Below are positions 1 to 11,489 of a DNA stretch of 64,000 bases, piece by piece (the first letter of the stretch is position 1; every line of letters begins with the position of its first letter). Origin of the DNA: Zhengitettix transpicula. Lineage: Eukaryota > Arthropoda > Insecta > Orthoptera > Tetrigidae. The notes under the pieces were generated by a model. That model was not told where the DNA came from. It was given only the letters and a program-made list of their open reading frames with translations, and did no database searches. A program made the translations under genes and the position numbers. Where the stretch lies: assembly GCA_037074705.1 (NCBI GenBank), contig JAYJMR010000050.1, positions 106,992 through 170,991 of the forward strand, in the 5' to 3' direction.

Positions 1-980
1 TCGTTTTCTCCTAATTGTGTGTCTTTTCAAGGAAGTTGTGGGTCTCTTTCAATAGATGTCTTTACGCTGAAGACGCTGACGTCATCATCAGGTCGCTAGT
101 AACAGTCGTTTAAGACCTGCAAGCTCTTTTGTTTGGTTTTTTATCACTTTTTGCTCGTTTTCTCCTAAATGTGTATCTTTTCAAGGGAGTTGTTTGTCTC
201 TTTCTATATAAAACTTCACGCTAAAACGCTGAAGTCATACGCAGGTCGCTAGTAATAGACGTTTAGGAGCTGCCAAATCTCTTCGTCATTTTCTCTCGTT
301 TAGCTCGTTTACTCGTAAATATGTGGCTTTACAATGGAGTTGTGTGTCTCTACCTATGTAAGGCTACACGCTGAAGACGCTTACGTCATACGCAGGTCGC
401 TAGTAACAGTCGTTTAGGAGCTACAGACGCTTTTATTTTTATTTTTTATTACTTTTTGCTCGTTTTTCTCCTAATTGTTTGTCTTTTCAATAGAGTTGTT
501 TGTCTCTTCCTATATAAACCTTCACGCTGAAGACGCTGAAGTCATACGCAGGTCGCTAGTTATAGTCGTTTACGAGCTTCAGACGCTTTTCCTTTGTTTT
601 TATCACGTTTTGCTTGTTTTTTCCTAATTGTGTGTCTTTTAAAGGGAGTTGTGGGTCTTTTCCTATGGTTGGCTTTAAGCTAAAGACGCTGACGTCAACC
701 GCAGGTCGCTAGTAACAGGCGTTAAGGATCTACAGACGTTTTCCTTCTTGTTTTTTAACACTTTTTCTCGTTTTCTCTTAATTGTGTGTCTTTTAAAAGG
801 AGTTGTGGAACTCTTCCTATATAAGGCTTCACGCTGAAGATGCTGACGTCGTCTGCTGGTCGCGAGTAACAGTCGTTTAGGAGCTGCAGACGCTCTTCGA
901 CATTTTTTTATCCTTTTTTGCTCGATAACTCCTAAATGTGTGTCTTTACACTGGAGTTGAGTGTTATTACCTTTGGAAGG

Positions 981-993
981 CTTCACGCTGAAG
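981..993. repeat. Monomer dyad CTTCACGCTGAAG (representative)
   Basis: This is a perfect 5-bp inverted repeat (CTTCA / TGAAG) around CGC. It lies exactly 4 bp before the TGACGTCA octamer at 998-1005. The same pair with the same spacing recurs in most monomers on both sides of the inversion. Some subtypes break the dyad, for example those with a GGCTTTAAGCTAAAG segment, which forms its own different dyad CTTTAAGCTAAAG. Confidence 0.85.
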
Positions 994-997
994 ACGC

Positions 998-1005
998 TGA
1001 CGTCA
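998..1005. promoter_or_regulatory. CRE/ATF-type palindrome TGACGTCA (one per most monomers; representative)
   Basis: TGACGTCA is the full consensus cAMP-response element, bound by CREB/ATF-family bZIP dimers. It appears at the same place in most monomers, for example 77-84, 998-1005 and 1152-1159, and on the other side of the inversion at 37,400-37,407. One recurrent subtype has TGAAGTCA instead, for example 1306-1313. The motif is directly visible; any binding or regulatory role is inference, because satellite position alone could fix an octamer by homogenisation. Confidence 0.6.
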
Positions 1006-1151
1006 TCCGCAGGTCGCTTTTAACAGGCGTTAAGGATCTACAGACGTTTTTCTTTTTCTTTTTTATCACTTTTTCTCGTTTTCTCCTAATTGTGTGTCTT
1101 TTCAAGGGAGTTGTGGGTCTCTTCCAATAGATGGCTTCATGCTGAAGACGC
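998..1151 (+). repeat. Representative satellite monomer (154 bp)
   Basis: This reference unit runs from one TGACGTCA site to the base before the next. Its order is: CRE-like octamer (998-1005), CCGCAGGTCGC, a segment ending in GGCGTTAAGG, the T-rich tract (about 1047-1100), the GGGAGTTGTGGG segment, and the dyad region before the next octamer at 1152. Neighbouring units at 1152 and 1306 keep the same spacing. The unit is close to a nucleosomal repeat in length, as in many eukaryotic satellites; whether nucleosomes are phased on it is not shown here. Confidence 0.93.
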
Positions 1152-3032
1152 TGACGTCATCATCAGGTCGCTAGTAACAGTCGTTTAAGATCTGCAAGCT
1201 CTTTTCTTTGGTTTTTTATCACTTTTTGCTCGTTTTCTCCTAAATGTGTATCTTTTCAAGGGAGTTGTTTGTCTCTACCTTAATAAGGCTTCACGCTGAA
1301 GACGCTGAAGTCATCCGCAGGTCGCTGGTTATAGTCGTTTAGGAGCTGCCGACGCTCTTCGTCATTTTTTATCTCGTTTTGCACGTTTACTCGTAAATAT
1401 GTGGCTTTACAATGGAGTTGTGTGTCTCTACCTATGTAAGGCTTCACGCTAAAAGTGCTGACGTCATCTGCTGGTCGCTGGTAACAGTCGTTTAGGAGCT
1501 GCAGACGATGTTCGGCATTTTTTTATCTTTTTGTGCTCGATAACTCCTAAATGTGTGTCTTTACAATGGAGTTGTGTCTTTACCTTTGGAAGGCTTCACG
1601 GTGAAGACGCTGACGTCATTCGCAGGTCGCTAGTAACAGTCGTTTAGGAGCTACAGACGTTTTTCTTTTTCTTTTTTATAACTTTTTGCTCGTTTTCTCC
1701 TAATTGTTTGTCTTTTCAAGGGAGTTGTGGGTCTCTTTCAATGGAAGGCTTCACGCTGAAGACGCTGACAACATCATCATGTTGCTATCAACAGTCGTTT
1801 TCGAGCTGCAGGCGCTTTTCTTTTGTTTTATATCACGTTTTGTTAGTTTTGTCCTAATTGTGTGTCTTTTCAAGGAGGTTGTGGGTCTTTCCCTATGGTT
1901 GGCTTTAAGCTAAAGACGCTGACGTCATCCGCAGGTCGCTAGCAACAGGCCTTTAGGATCTACAGACGTTTTTTCTTTTTCTTTTTTATCACTTTTTCTC
2001 GTTTTCTCCTAATTGTGTGTCTTTTCAAGGGAGTTGTTAGTTTCTTCCTATATATGACTTCACGCTGAAGATGCTGACGTCATCTGCTGGTCGCTAGTAA
2101 CAGTCGTTTAGGAGCTGCAGACACTCTTCGTCATTTTTTTATCTCTTTTTGCTTGATAACTCCTAAATGTGTGTCTTTACAATGGAGTTGTGTGTTATTA
2201 CCTTTGGAAGGTTTCACGCTGAAGACGCTGACGTCATCATCATGTCGCTATCAACAGTCGTTTACGAGCTGCAGGCGCTTTTCCTTTGTTTTTTATCACG
2301 TTTTGCTTGTTTTTTCCTAATTGTGTGATTTTCAAGGGAGTTGTGGGACTTTTCCTATGGTTGGCTTTAAGCTAAAGACGCTGACGTCATCCGCAGGTCG
2401 CTAGCAACAGGCGTTAAGGATCTACAGACGTTTTTTTTTCTTTTTTATCACTTTTTCTCGTTTTCTCCTAATTGTGTGTCTTTTCAAGGGAGGTGTTTGT
2501 CTCTTCCTATATAAGGCTTCACGCTGAAGATGCTGACGTCATCTGCTGGTCGCTAGTAACAGTCGTTTAGGAGCTGCAGACGCTCTTCATCATTTTTTTT
2601 ATCTCTTTTTGCTCGATAACTCCTAAATGTGTGTCTTTACAATGGAGTTGTGTGTTGTTACCTTTGGAAGGTTTCACGCTGAAGACGCTGACGTCATCCG
2701 CAGGTCGCTATTAACAGGCGTTAAGGATCTACAGACGTTTTTCTTTTTCTTTTTTATCACTTTTTCTCGTTTTCTCCTAATTGTGTGTCATTTCAAAAGA
2801 GTTGTTTGTCTCTTCCTATATAAGGCTTCACGCTGAATATGCTGACGTCATCTGCTGGTCGCTAGTAACAGTCGTTTAGGAGCTGCAGCCGCTCTTCGTC
2901 ATTTTTTTTATCTCTTTTTGCTCTATAACTCCTAAATGTGTTTCTTTACAATGGAGTTGTGTGTTATTACCTTTGGAAGGTTTCACGCTGAAGACGCTGA
3001 CGTCATCATCAGGTCGCTAGTAACAGTCGTTT

Positions 3033-3049
3033 AAGAGCTGCAAGCTCTT
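3033..3049. repeat. Subtype hairpin AAGAGCTGCAAGCTCTT
   Basis: This is a perfect 7-bp inverted repeat with a 3-nt loop (AAGAGCT / GCA / AGCTCTT). It is found in the subtype that follows the CATCATCAGGTCGC variant, and recurs at for example 3327-3343, 9174-9190 and many other places. Other subtypes have GGAGCTGCAGACGCTC at the same position, which pairs less well. The site lies immediately upstream of the T-rich tract and overlaps the part of the monomer hit by the LTR element at 50,762. Confidence 0.75.
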
Positions 3050-3057
3050 TTCTTTGG

Positions 3058-3082
3058 TTTTTTATCACTTTTTGCTCGTTTT
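3058..3082 (+). other. Helically phased T-tracts in the monomer (representative)
   Basis: Three T-runs (3058-3063, 3069-3073, 3079-3082) have centres about 10-10.5 bp apart. This spacing is known to produce intrinsic DNA curvature. The same arrangement recurs once per monomer across most of the array. The tract also makes the strand strongly pyrimidine-biased; the bias switches to purine after 36,203. Confidence 0.6.
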
Positions 3083-6000
3083 CTCCTAAATGTGTATCTT
3101 TTCAAGGGAGTTGTTTGTCTCTTTCTATATAAAGCTTCAAGCTGAAGACGCTGAAGTCATACGCAGGTCGCTAGTAATAGACGTTTAGGAGCTAACAAAT
3201 CTCTTCGTCATTTTCTCTCGTTTAGCTCGTTTACTCGTAAATATGTGGCTTTACAATGGAGTTGTGTGCCTCTACCTATGTAAGGCTACACGCTGAAGAC
3301 GCTGACGTCATCATCAGGTCGCTAGTAACAGTCGTTTAAGAGCTGCAAGCTCTTTTCTTTGGTTTTTTATCACTTTTTGCTCGTTTTCTCCTAAATGTGT
3401 ATCTTTTCAAGGGAGTTGTTTGTCTCTTCCTATATAAAGCTTCACGCTGAAAACGCTGACGTCATCATCATGTCGCTATCAACAGTCGTTTACGAGCTGC
3501 AGGCGCTTTTCCTTTGTTTTTTATCACGTTTTGCTTGTTTTTTCGTAATTGTGTGATTTTCAAGCGAGTTGTGGGTCTTTTCCTATGGTTGGCTTTAAGC
3601 TAAAGACGCTGGCGTCATCCGCAGGTCGCTAGCAACAGGCGTTAAGGATCTACAGACGTTTTTCTTTTTCTTTTTTATCACTTTTTCTCGTTTTCTCCTA
3701 ATTGTGTGTGTTTTTAAGGGAGTTGTTTGTCTATTTCTATATAAGGCTTCACTCTGAAGATGCTGACGTCATCCGCAGGTCGCTTTTAACAGGCGTTAAG
3801 GATCTACAGACGTTTTTCTTTTTCTTTTTTATCACTTTTTCTCGTTTTCTCCTAATTGTGTGTCTTTTGAAGGGAGTTGTGGGTCTCTTCCAATAGATGG
3901 CTTCACGCTGAAGACGCTGACGTCATCATCAGGGCGCTAGTAACAGTCGTTTAAGTGCTGCAAGCTCTTTTCTTTGGTTTTTTATCACTTTTTGCTCGTT
4001 TTCTCCTAAATGTGTATCTTTTCAAGGGAGTTGTTTGTCTCTACCTTAATAAGGCTTCACGCTGAAGACGCTGAAGTCATCCGCAGGTCGCTGGTTATAG
4101 TCGTTTAGGAGCTGCCGACGCTCATCGTCATTTTTTATCTCGTTTTGCACGTTTACTCGTAAATATGTGGCTTTAAAATGGAGTTGTGTGTCTCTACCTA
4201 TGTAAGGCATCACGCGGAAGATACTGACGTCATCTGCTGGTCGCTGTTAACAGTCGTTTAGGAGATGCAGACACTCATCGTCATTTTTATCTCTTTTTGC
4301 TCGATAACTCCTAAATGTGTGTCTTTACTATGAAGTTGAGTGTTATTACCTTTGGAAGGCTTCACGCTGAAGACGCTGACGTCATTCGCAGGTCGCGAGC
4401 AACAGGCGTTAAGGATCTACAGACGTTTTTCTTTTCCTTTTTTATCGCTTTTTCTCGTTTTCTCCTAATTGTGTGTCTTTTCAAGGGAGTGGTTTGACTC
4501 TTCCTATATAAGACGTCACGCTGAAGACGCTGACGTCATCCGCAGGTCGCTAGTACAGGCGTTAAGGATCTACAGACGTTTTTCTTTTTCTTTCTTATCA
4601 CTTTTTCACGTTAACTCCTAATTGTGTGTCTTTTGAAGGGAGTTGTGGGTCTCTTCCAATAGATGGCTTCACGCTGAAGACGCTGACGTCATCATTAGGT
4701 CGGTAGTAACAGTCGTTTAAGAGCTGCAAGCTCTTTTCTTTGGTTTTTTATCACTTTTTGCTCGTTTTCTCCTAAATGTGTATCTTTTCAAGGGAGTTGT
4801 TTGTCTCTACCTTAATAAGGCTTCACGCTGAAGACGCTAAAGTCATCCGCAGGTCGCTGGTTATAGTCGTTTAGGAACTGCCGACGCTCTTCGTCATTTT
4901 TTATCTCGTTTTGCACGTTTACTCGTAAATATGTGGCTTTAAAATGGAGTTGTGTGTCTCTACCTATGTAAGGCATCACGCTTAAGATGCTGACGTCATC
5001 TGCTGGTCGCTGGTAACAGTCGTTTAGGAGCTGCAGACGCTCTTCGTCATTTTTTTATCTTTTTTTGCTAGATAACCCCTAAATGTGTGTCTTTACAATG
5101 GAGTTGTGTGTTATTACCTTTGGAAGGCTTCACGCTGAAGACGCTGACGTCATTCGCAGGTCGCTAGTAACAGTCGTTTAGGAGCTACAGACGTTTTTAT
5201 TTTTAATTTTTATTACTTTTTGCTCGTTTTCTCCTAATTGTTTGTCTTTTCAAGGGAGTTGTTGGTCTCTTTCAATGCAAGGCTTCACGCTGAAGACGCT
5301 GACAACATCATCTTGTCGCTATCAACAGATATTTACGAGCGGCATGCGCATTTCTTATGTTTTTTATCATGTTTTGTTAGTTTTGTCCTAATTGTGTGTC
5401 TTTCCTTCCTTTTCAAAGGAATTGTGGGTCTTTTCCTATGGTTGGCTTTAAGCTAAAGACGCTGAAGTCATCCGCAGGTCGCTAGCAACAGGCGTTAAGG
5501 ATCGACAGACGTTTTTCTTTTTCTTTTTTATCACTTTTTCGCGTTTTCTCCTAATTGTGTGTCTTTTCAAGGGAGTTGTGGGTCTTTTCCCATACCTGGC
5601 TTTAAGCTAAAGATGCTGACGTCATCCGCAGGGCGCTAGCAACAGTCGTTTAGGAGCTGCAGACACTCTTTGTCATTTTTTTATCTCTTTTTGCTCGATA
5701 ACTCCTAAATGTGTGTCTTTACAATGGAGTTGTGTAATATTACCTTAGGAAGGCTTCACGCTGAAGACGCTGACGTCATCATCATGTCGCTATCAACAGT
5801 CGTTTACGAGCTGCAGGCGCTTTTCCTTTGTTTTTTATCACGTTTTGCTTGTTTTTTCCTAATTGTGTGATTTTCAAGGGAGTTATGGGTCTTTTCTTAT
5901 GGTTGGCTTTAAGCTAAAGACGCTGACGTCATCCGCAGGTCGCTAGCAACTGGCGTTAAAGATCTACAGACGTTTTTCTTTTTCTTTTTTATACTTTTTC

Positions 6001-6330
6001 TCGTTTTCTCCTAATTGTGTGTCTTTTCATGGGAGTTGTTTGTCTCTTCCTATATAAGGCTTCACGCTGAAGATGGTGACGTCATCTGGTGGTCGCTAGT
6101 AACAGTCGTTTAGGAGCTGCAGACGCTCTTCGTCATTTTGTTTATCTCTTTTTGCTCGATAACTCCTAAATGTGTGTCTTTACAATGGAGTTGTGTGTTA
6201 TTACCTTTGGAAGGCTTCACGCTGAAGACGCTGACGTCATTCGCAGGTCGCTAGTAACAGTCGTTTAGGAGCTACAGACGTTTTTATTTTTAATTTTTAT
6301 TACTTTTTGCTCGTTTTCTCCTAATTGTTG

Positions 6331-7565
6331 TGGGTCTTTTCCTATACCTGGCTTTAAGCTAAAGATGCTGACGTCATCCGCAGGACGCTAGCATGAGTCG
6401 TTTAGGGGATGCAGACACTTTACGTCATTTTTTTTTATCTCTTTTTGCTCGATAACTCCTAAATGTGTGTCTTTACAATGGAGTTGTGTGTTATTACCTT
6501 TGGAAGGCTTCACGCTGAAGACGCTGACGTCATTCGCAGGTCGCTAGTAACAGTCGTTTAGGAGCTACAGACGTTTTTATTTTTAATTTTTATTACTTTT
6601 TGCTCGTTTTCTCCTAATTGTTTGTCTTTTCAAGAGAGTTGTTGGTCTCTTTCAATGGAAGGCTTCACGCTGAAGACGCTGACAACATCATCTTGTCGCT
6701 ATCAACAGTCGTTTACGAGCTGCATGCGCATTTCTTTTGTTTTTTATCATGTTTTGTTAGTTTTGTCCTAATTGTGTGTCATTTCAAGGGAGTTGTGGGT
6801 CTTTTCCTATGGTTGGCTTTAAGCTAAAGACGCTGAAGTCATCCGCAGGTCGCTAACAACAGGCGTTAAGGATCTATAGACGTTTTTCTTTTTCATTTTT
6901 ATCACTTTTTCTCGTTTTCTACTAATTGTGTGTCTTTTCAAGGGAGTTGTATTTCTCTTCCTATATAAGGCCTTACGCTTAAGATGCTGACGTCATCTGC
7001 TGGTCGCTATTAACAGTCGTTTAGGAGCTGCAGACGCTCTTTGTCATTTTTTGTATCTCTTTTTGCTTGATAACTCGTAAATGTGTGTCTTTACAAAGGA
7101 GTTGTGTGTTATTAACTTTGGAAAGCTTCACGCTGAAGACGCTGACGTCATCATCAGGTCGCTAGTAACAGTCGTTTAAGAGCTGCAAGCTCTTTTCTTT
7201 GGTTTTTTATCACTTTTTGCTAGTTTTCTCCTAAATGTGTATCTTTTCTAGGGAGTTGTTTGTCTCTTCCTATATAAAGCTTCACGCTGAAGACGCTGAA
7301 GTCATACGCAGGTCGCTAGTAATTGTCGTTTAGGAGCTGCCGACGCTCTTCGTCATTTTTTTATCTTTTTTTGCTCGATAACTCCTAAATGTGTGTCTTT
7401 ACAATGGAGTTGTGTGTCTTTACCTTTGGAAGTCTTCACGCTGAAGACGCTGACGTCAGCATCATGTCGCTATCAACAGTCGTTTACGAGCTGCAGGCGC
7501 TTTTCCTTTGTTTTTTATCACGTTTTGCTTGTTTTTTCCTAATTGTGTGTCTTTTCAAGGGAGTT
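6331..7565 (+). repeat. Tandem 8-monomer duplication, copy 1 (about 1,235 bp)
   Basis: This block and the next are near-identical at an offset of about 1,235 bp (8 monomers). Matching landmarks are the ATGAGTCGTTTAGGGGATG variant (6,391 and 7,627) and the start of the TTTGTCTTTTCAAGAGAG monomer (6,620 and 7,855). The left edge is marked by a truncated monomer at about 6,325, where the usual segment between CTAATTG and TTGTGGG has lost about 18 bases. Confidence 0.8.
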
Positions 7566-8700
7566 GTGGGTCTTTTCCTATACCTGGCTTTAAGCTAAAG
7601 ATGCTGACGTCATCCGCAGGACGCTAGCATGAGTCGTTTAGGGGATGCAGACACTTTACGTCATTTTTTTTATCTCTTTTTGCTCGATAACTCCTAAATG
7701 TGTGTCTTTACAATGGAGTTGTGTGTTATTACCTTTGGAAGGCTTCACGCTGAAGACGCTGACGTCATTCGCAGGTCGCTAGTAACAGTCGCTTAGGAGC
7801 TACAGACGTTTTTATTTTTAATTTTTATTACTTTTTGCTCGTTTTCTCCTAATTGTTTGTCTTTTCAAGAGAGTTGTTGGTCTCTTTCAATGGAAGGCTT
7901 CACGCTGAAGACGCTGACAAAATCATCTTGTCGCTATCAACAGTCGTTTACGAGCTGCATGCGCATTTCTTTTGTTTTTTATCATGTTTTGTTAGTTTTG
8001 TCCTAATTGTGTGTCATTTCAAGGGAGTTGTGGGTCTTTTCCTATGGTTGGCTTTAAGCTAAAGACGCTGAAGTCATCCGCAGGTCGCTAGCAACAGGCG
8101 TTAAGGATCTATAGACGTTTTTCTTTTTCATTTTTAACACTTTTTCTCGTTTTCTCCTAATTGTGTGTCTTTTCAAGGGAGTTGTATTTCTCTTCCTATA
8201 TAAGGCCTTACGTTTAAGATGCTGACGTCATCTGCTGGTCGCTAGTAACAGTCGTTTAGGAGCTGCAGACGCTCTTTGTTATTTTTTTTATCTCTTTTTG
8301 CTCGATAACTCCTAAATGTGTGTCTTTACAAAGGAGTTGTGTGTTATTACCTTTGGAAAGCTTCACGCTGAAGACGCTGACGTCAACATCAGGTCGCTAG
8401 TAACAGTCGTTTAAGAGCTGAAAGCTCTTTTCTTTGGTTTTTTATCACTTTTTGCTAGTTTTCTCCTAAATGTGTATCTTTTCTAGGGAGTTGTTTGTCT
8501 CTTCCTATATAAAGCTTCACGCTGAAGACGCTGAAGTCATACGCAGGTCGCTAGTAATTGTCGTTTAGGAGCTGCCGACGCTCTTCGTCATTTTTTATCT
8601 TTTTTTGCTCGATAACTCCTAAATGTGTGTCTTTACAATGGAGTTGTGTGTCTTTACCTTTGGAAGTCTTCACGCTGAAGACGCTGACGTCATCATCATG
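7566..8700 (+). repeat. Tandem 8-monomer duplication, copy 2
   Basis: This is the second copy of the preceding block, aligned at an offset of about 1,235 bp until near 8,700, where monomer subtypes diverge. Small differences are visible, for example one base in the ACAACATCATC/ACAAAATCATC segment (about 6,683 versus 7,917). It is therefore not an exact duplicate. Confidence 0.75.
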
Positions 8701-11489
8701 TCGCTATCAACAGTCGATTACGAGCTGCAGGCGCTTTTATTTTGTTTTTTATCACATTTTGCTTGTTTTTTCCTAATTGTGTGATTTTCAAGGGAGTTAT
8801 GGGTCTTTTCCTATGGTTAGCTTTAAGCTAAAGACGCTGACGTCATCCGCAGGTCGCTAGCAACTGGCGTTAAAGATCTACAGACGTTTTTCTTTTTCTT
8901 TTTTATCACTTTTTCTCGTTTTCTCCTAATTGTGTGTCTTTTCAAGGGAGTTGTTTGTCTGTTCCTATATAAGGCTTCACGCCGAAGATGCTGACGTCAT
9001 CATCAGGTCGCTAGTAATAGTCGTTTAAGAGCTGCAAGCTCTTTTCTTTTTTATCACTTTTTCTCGTTTTCTCCTAATTGTGTGTCTTTTCAAGGGAGTT
9101 GTGGGTCTATTTTAATATATTTCTCTACGCTGAAGACGCTGACGTCATCATCAGGTCGCTAGTAACAGTCGTTTAAGAGCTGCAAGCTCCTTTCTTTGGT
9201 TTTTTATCACTTTTTGCTCGTTTTCTTCTAAATGTGTATCTTTTTAAGAAAATTGTTTGTCTCTGTCTATATAAAGCTTCACGCTGAAGACGCTGAAGTC
9301 ATACGCAGGTCGCTAGTATTAGTCGTTTAGGAGCTGCCAAAGCTCTTCGTCATTTTTTATCTCGTTTAGCTCGTTTACTCGTAAATATGTGGCTTTACAA
9401 TGGAGTTGTGTGTCTCTACCTATGTAAGGCTTCACGCTGAAAGTGCTGACGTCATCTGCTGGTCGCTGGTAACAGTCGTTTATGAGCTGCAGACTTTCTT
9501 CGTCATTTTTTTATCTTTTTTTGCTCGATAACTCCTAAATGTGTGTCTTTACAATGGAGTTGTGTGTCTTTACCTTTGGAAGTCTTCACGCTGAAGACGC
9601 TGACGTCAGCATCATGTCGCTATCAACAGTCGTTTACGAGCTGCAGGCGTTTTTCCTTTGTTTTTTTATCACGTTTTGCTTGTTTTTTCCTAATTGTGTG
9701 TCTTTTCAAGGGAGTTGTGGGTCTTTTCCTATACCTGGCTTTAAGCTAAAGATGCTGACGTCATCCGCAGGACGCTAGCATTAGTCGTTTAGGGGATGCA
9801 GACACTCTTCGTCATTTTTTTTATCTCTTTTTACTCGATAACTCCTAAATGTGTGTCTTTACAATGGAGTTTTGTGTTATTACCTTTGGAAGGCTTCACG
9901 CTGAAGACGCTGATGTCATTCGCAGGTCGCTAGTAACAGTCGTTTAGGAGCTACAGACATTTTCATTTTTATTGTTTATTACTTTTTGCTCGTTTTCTCC
10001 TAATTGTTTGTCTTTTCAAGGGAGTTGTTGGTCTCTTTCAATGGAAGACTTCACGCTGAAGACGCTGACAACATCATCTTGTTTTCTATCAACAGATGTT
10101 TACGAGCCGCATGCGCATTTCTTTTGTTTTTTATCGTGTTTTGTTAGTTTTGTCCTAATTGTGTGTCTTTTCAAGGGAGTTGTGGGTCTTTTCCTATGGT
10201 TGGCTTTAAGCTAAAGACGCTGAAGTCATCCGCAGGTCGCTAGTAACAGTCGTTTAGGAGCTGCAGACGCTCTTCGTCATTTTTTTATCTTTTTTTGCTC
10301 GATAACTCCTTAATGTGTGTCTTTACAATAGAGTTGTGTGTATTTACCTTTGGAAGTCTTCACGCTGAAGACGCTGACGTCATCATCAGGTCGCTAGTAA
10401 TAGTCGTTTAAGAGCTGCAAGCTCTTTTCTTTTCTTTTTCATCACTTTTTCTCGTTTTCTCCTAATTGTGTGTCTTTTCAAGGGAGTTGTGGGTCTCTTT
10501 CAATAGATGTCTTTACGCTGAAGACGCTGACGTCATCATAAGGTCGCTAGTAACAGTCGTTTAAGAGCTGCAAGCTCTTTTCTTTGGTTTTATATCACTT
10601 TTTGGTCGTTTTCTCCTAAATGTGTATCTTTTCAAGGATGTTGTTTGTCTCTTTCTATATAAAGCTTCACGAGGAAGACACTGAAGTCATACGCAGGTCG
10701 CTTGTAATAGTCGTTTAGGAGCTGCCAATGCTCTTCGTCATTTTTTATCTCGTTTAGCTCGTTTACTCGTAAATATGTGGCTTTACAATGGAGTTGTGTG
10801 TCTCTACCTATGTAAGGCTACACGCTGAAGACGCTGACGTCATTCGCAGGTCGCTAGTAACAGTCGTTTAGGAGCTACAGACGTTTTTATTTTTATTTTT
10901 TATTACTTTTTGCTCGTTTTCTCCTAATTGTTTGTCTTTTCAAGGGAGTTGTTTGTCTCTTCTTATATAAACCTTCACGCTGAAGACGCTGAAGTCATAC
11001 GCAGGTCGCCAGTAATAGTCGTTTACGAGCTGCAGGCGCTTTTCCTTTGTTTTTTATCACGTTTTGCTTGTTTTTTCCTAATTGTGTGTCTTTTCAAGGG
11101 AGTATTGGGTCTTTTCCTTTGGTTGGCTTTAAGCTAAAGACGCTGACGTCAACCGCAGGTCGCTAGTAACAGGCGTTAAGGATCTACAGACGATTTCCTT
11201 CTTATTTTTTATCACTTTTTCTTGTTTTCTCTTAATTGTGCGTCTTTTAAAGGGAGTTGTGGGTCTCTTCCTATATAAGGCTTCACGCTGAAGATGCTGA
11301 CGTCATCTTCAGGTCGCTAGTAACAGTCGTTTAAGAGCTGCAAGCTCTTTTCTTTTCTTTTTTATAAATTTTTCTCGTTTTCTCCTAATTGTGTGTCTTT
11401 TCAAGGGAGCGGTGGGTCTCTTTGAATAGATGGCTTCACGCTGAAGACGCTGACGTCATTATCAGGTCGCTAGTAACAGTCGTCTAAGA

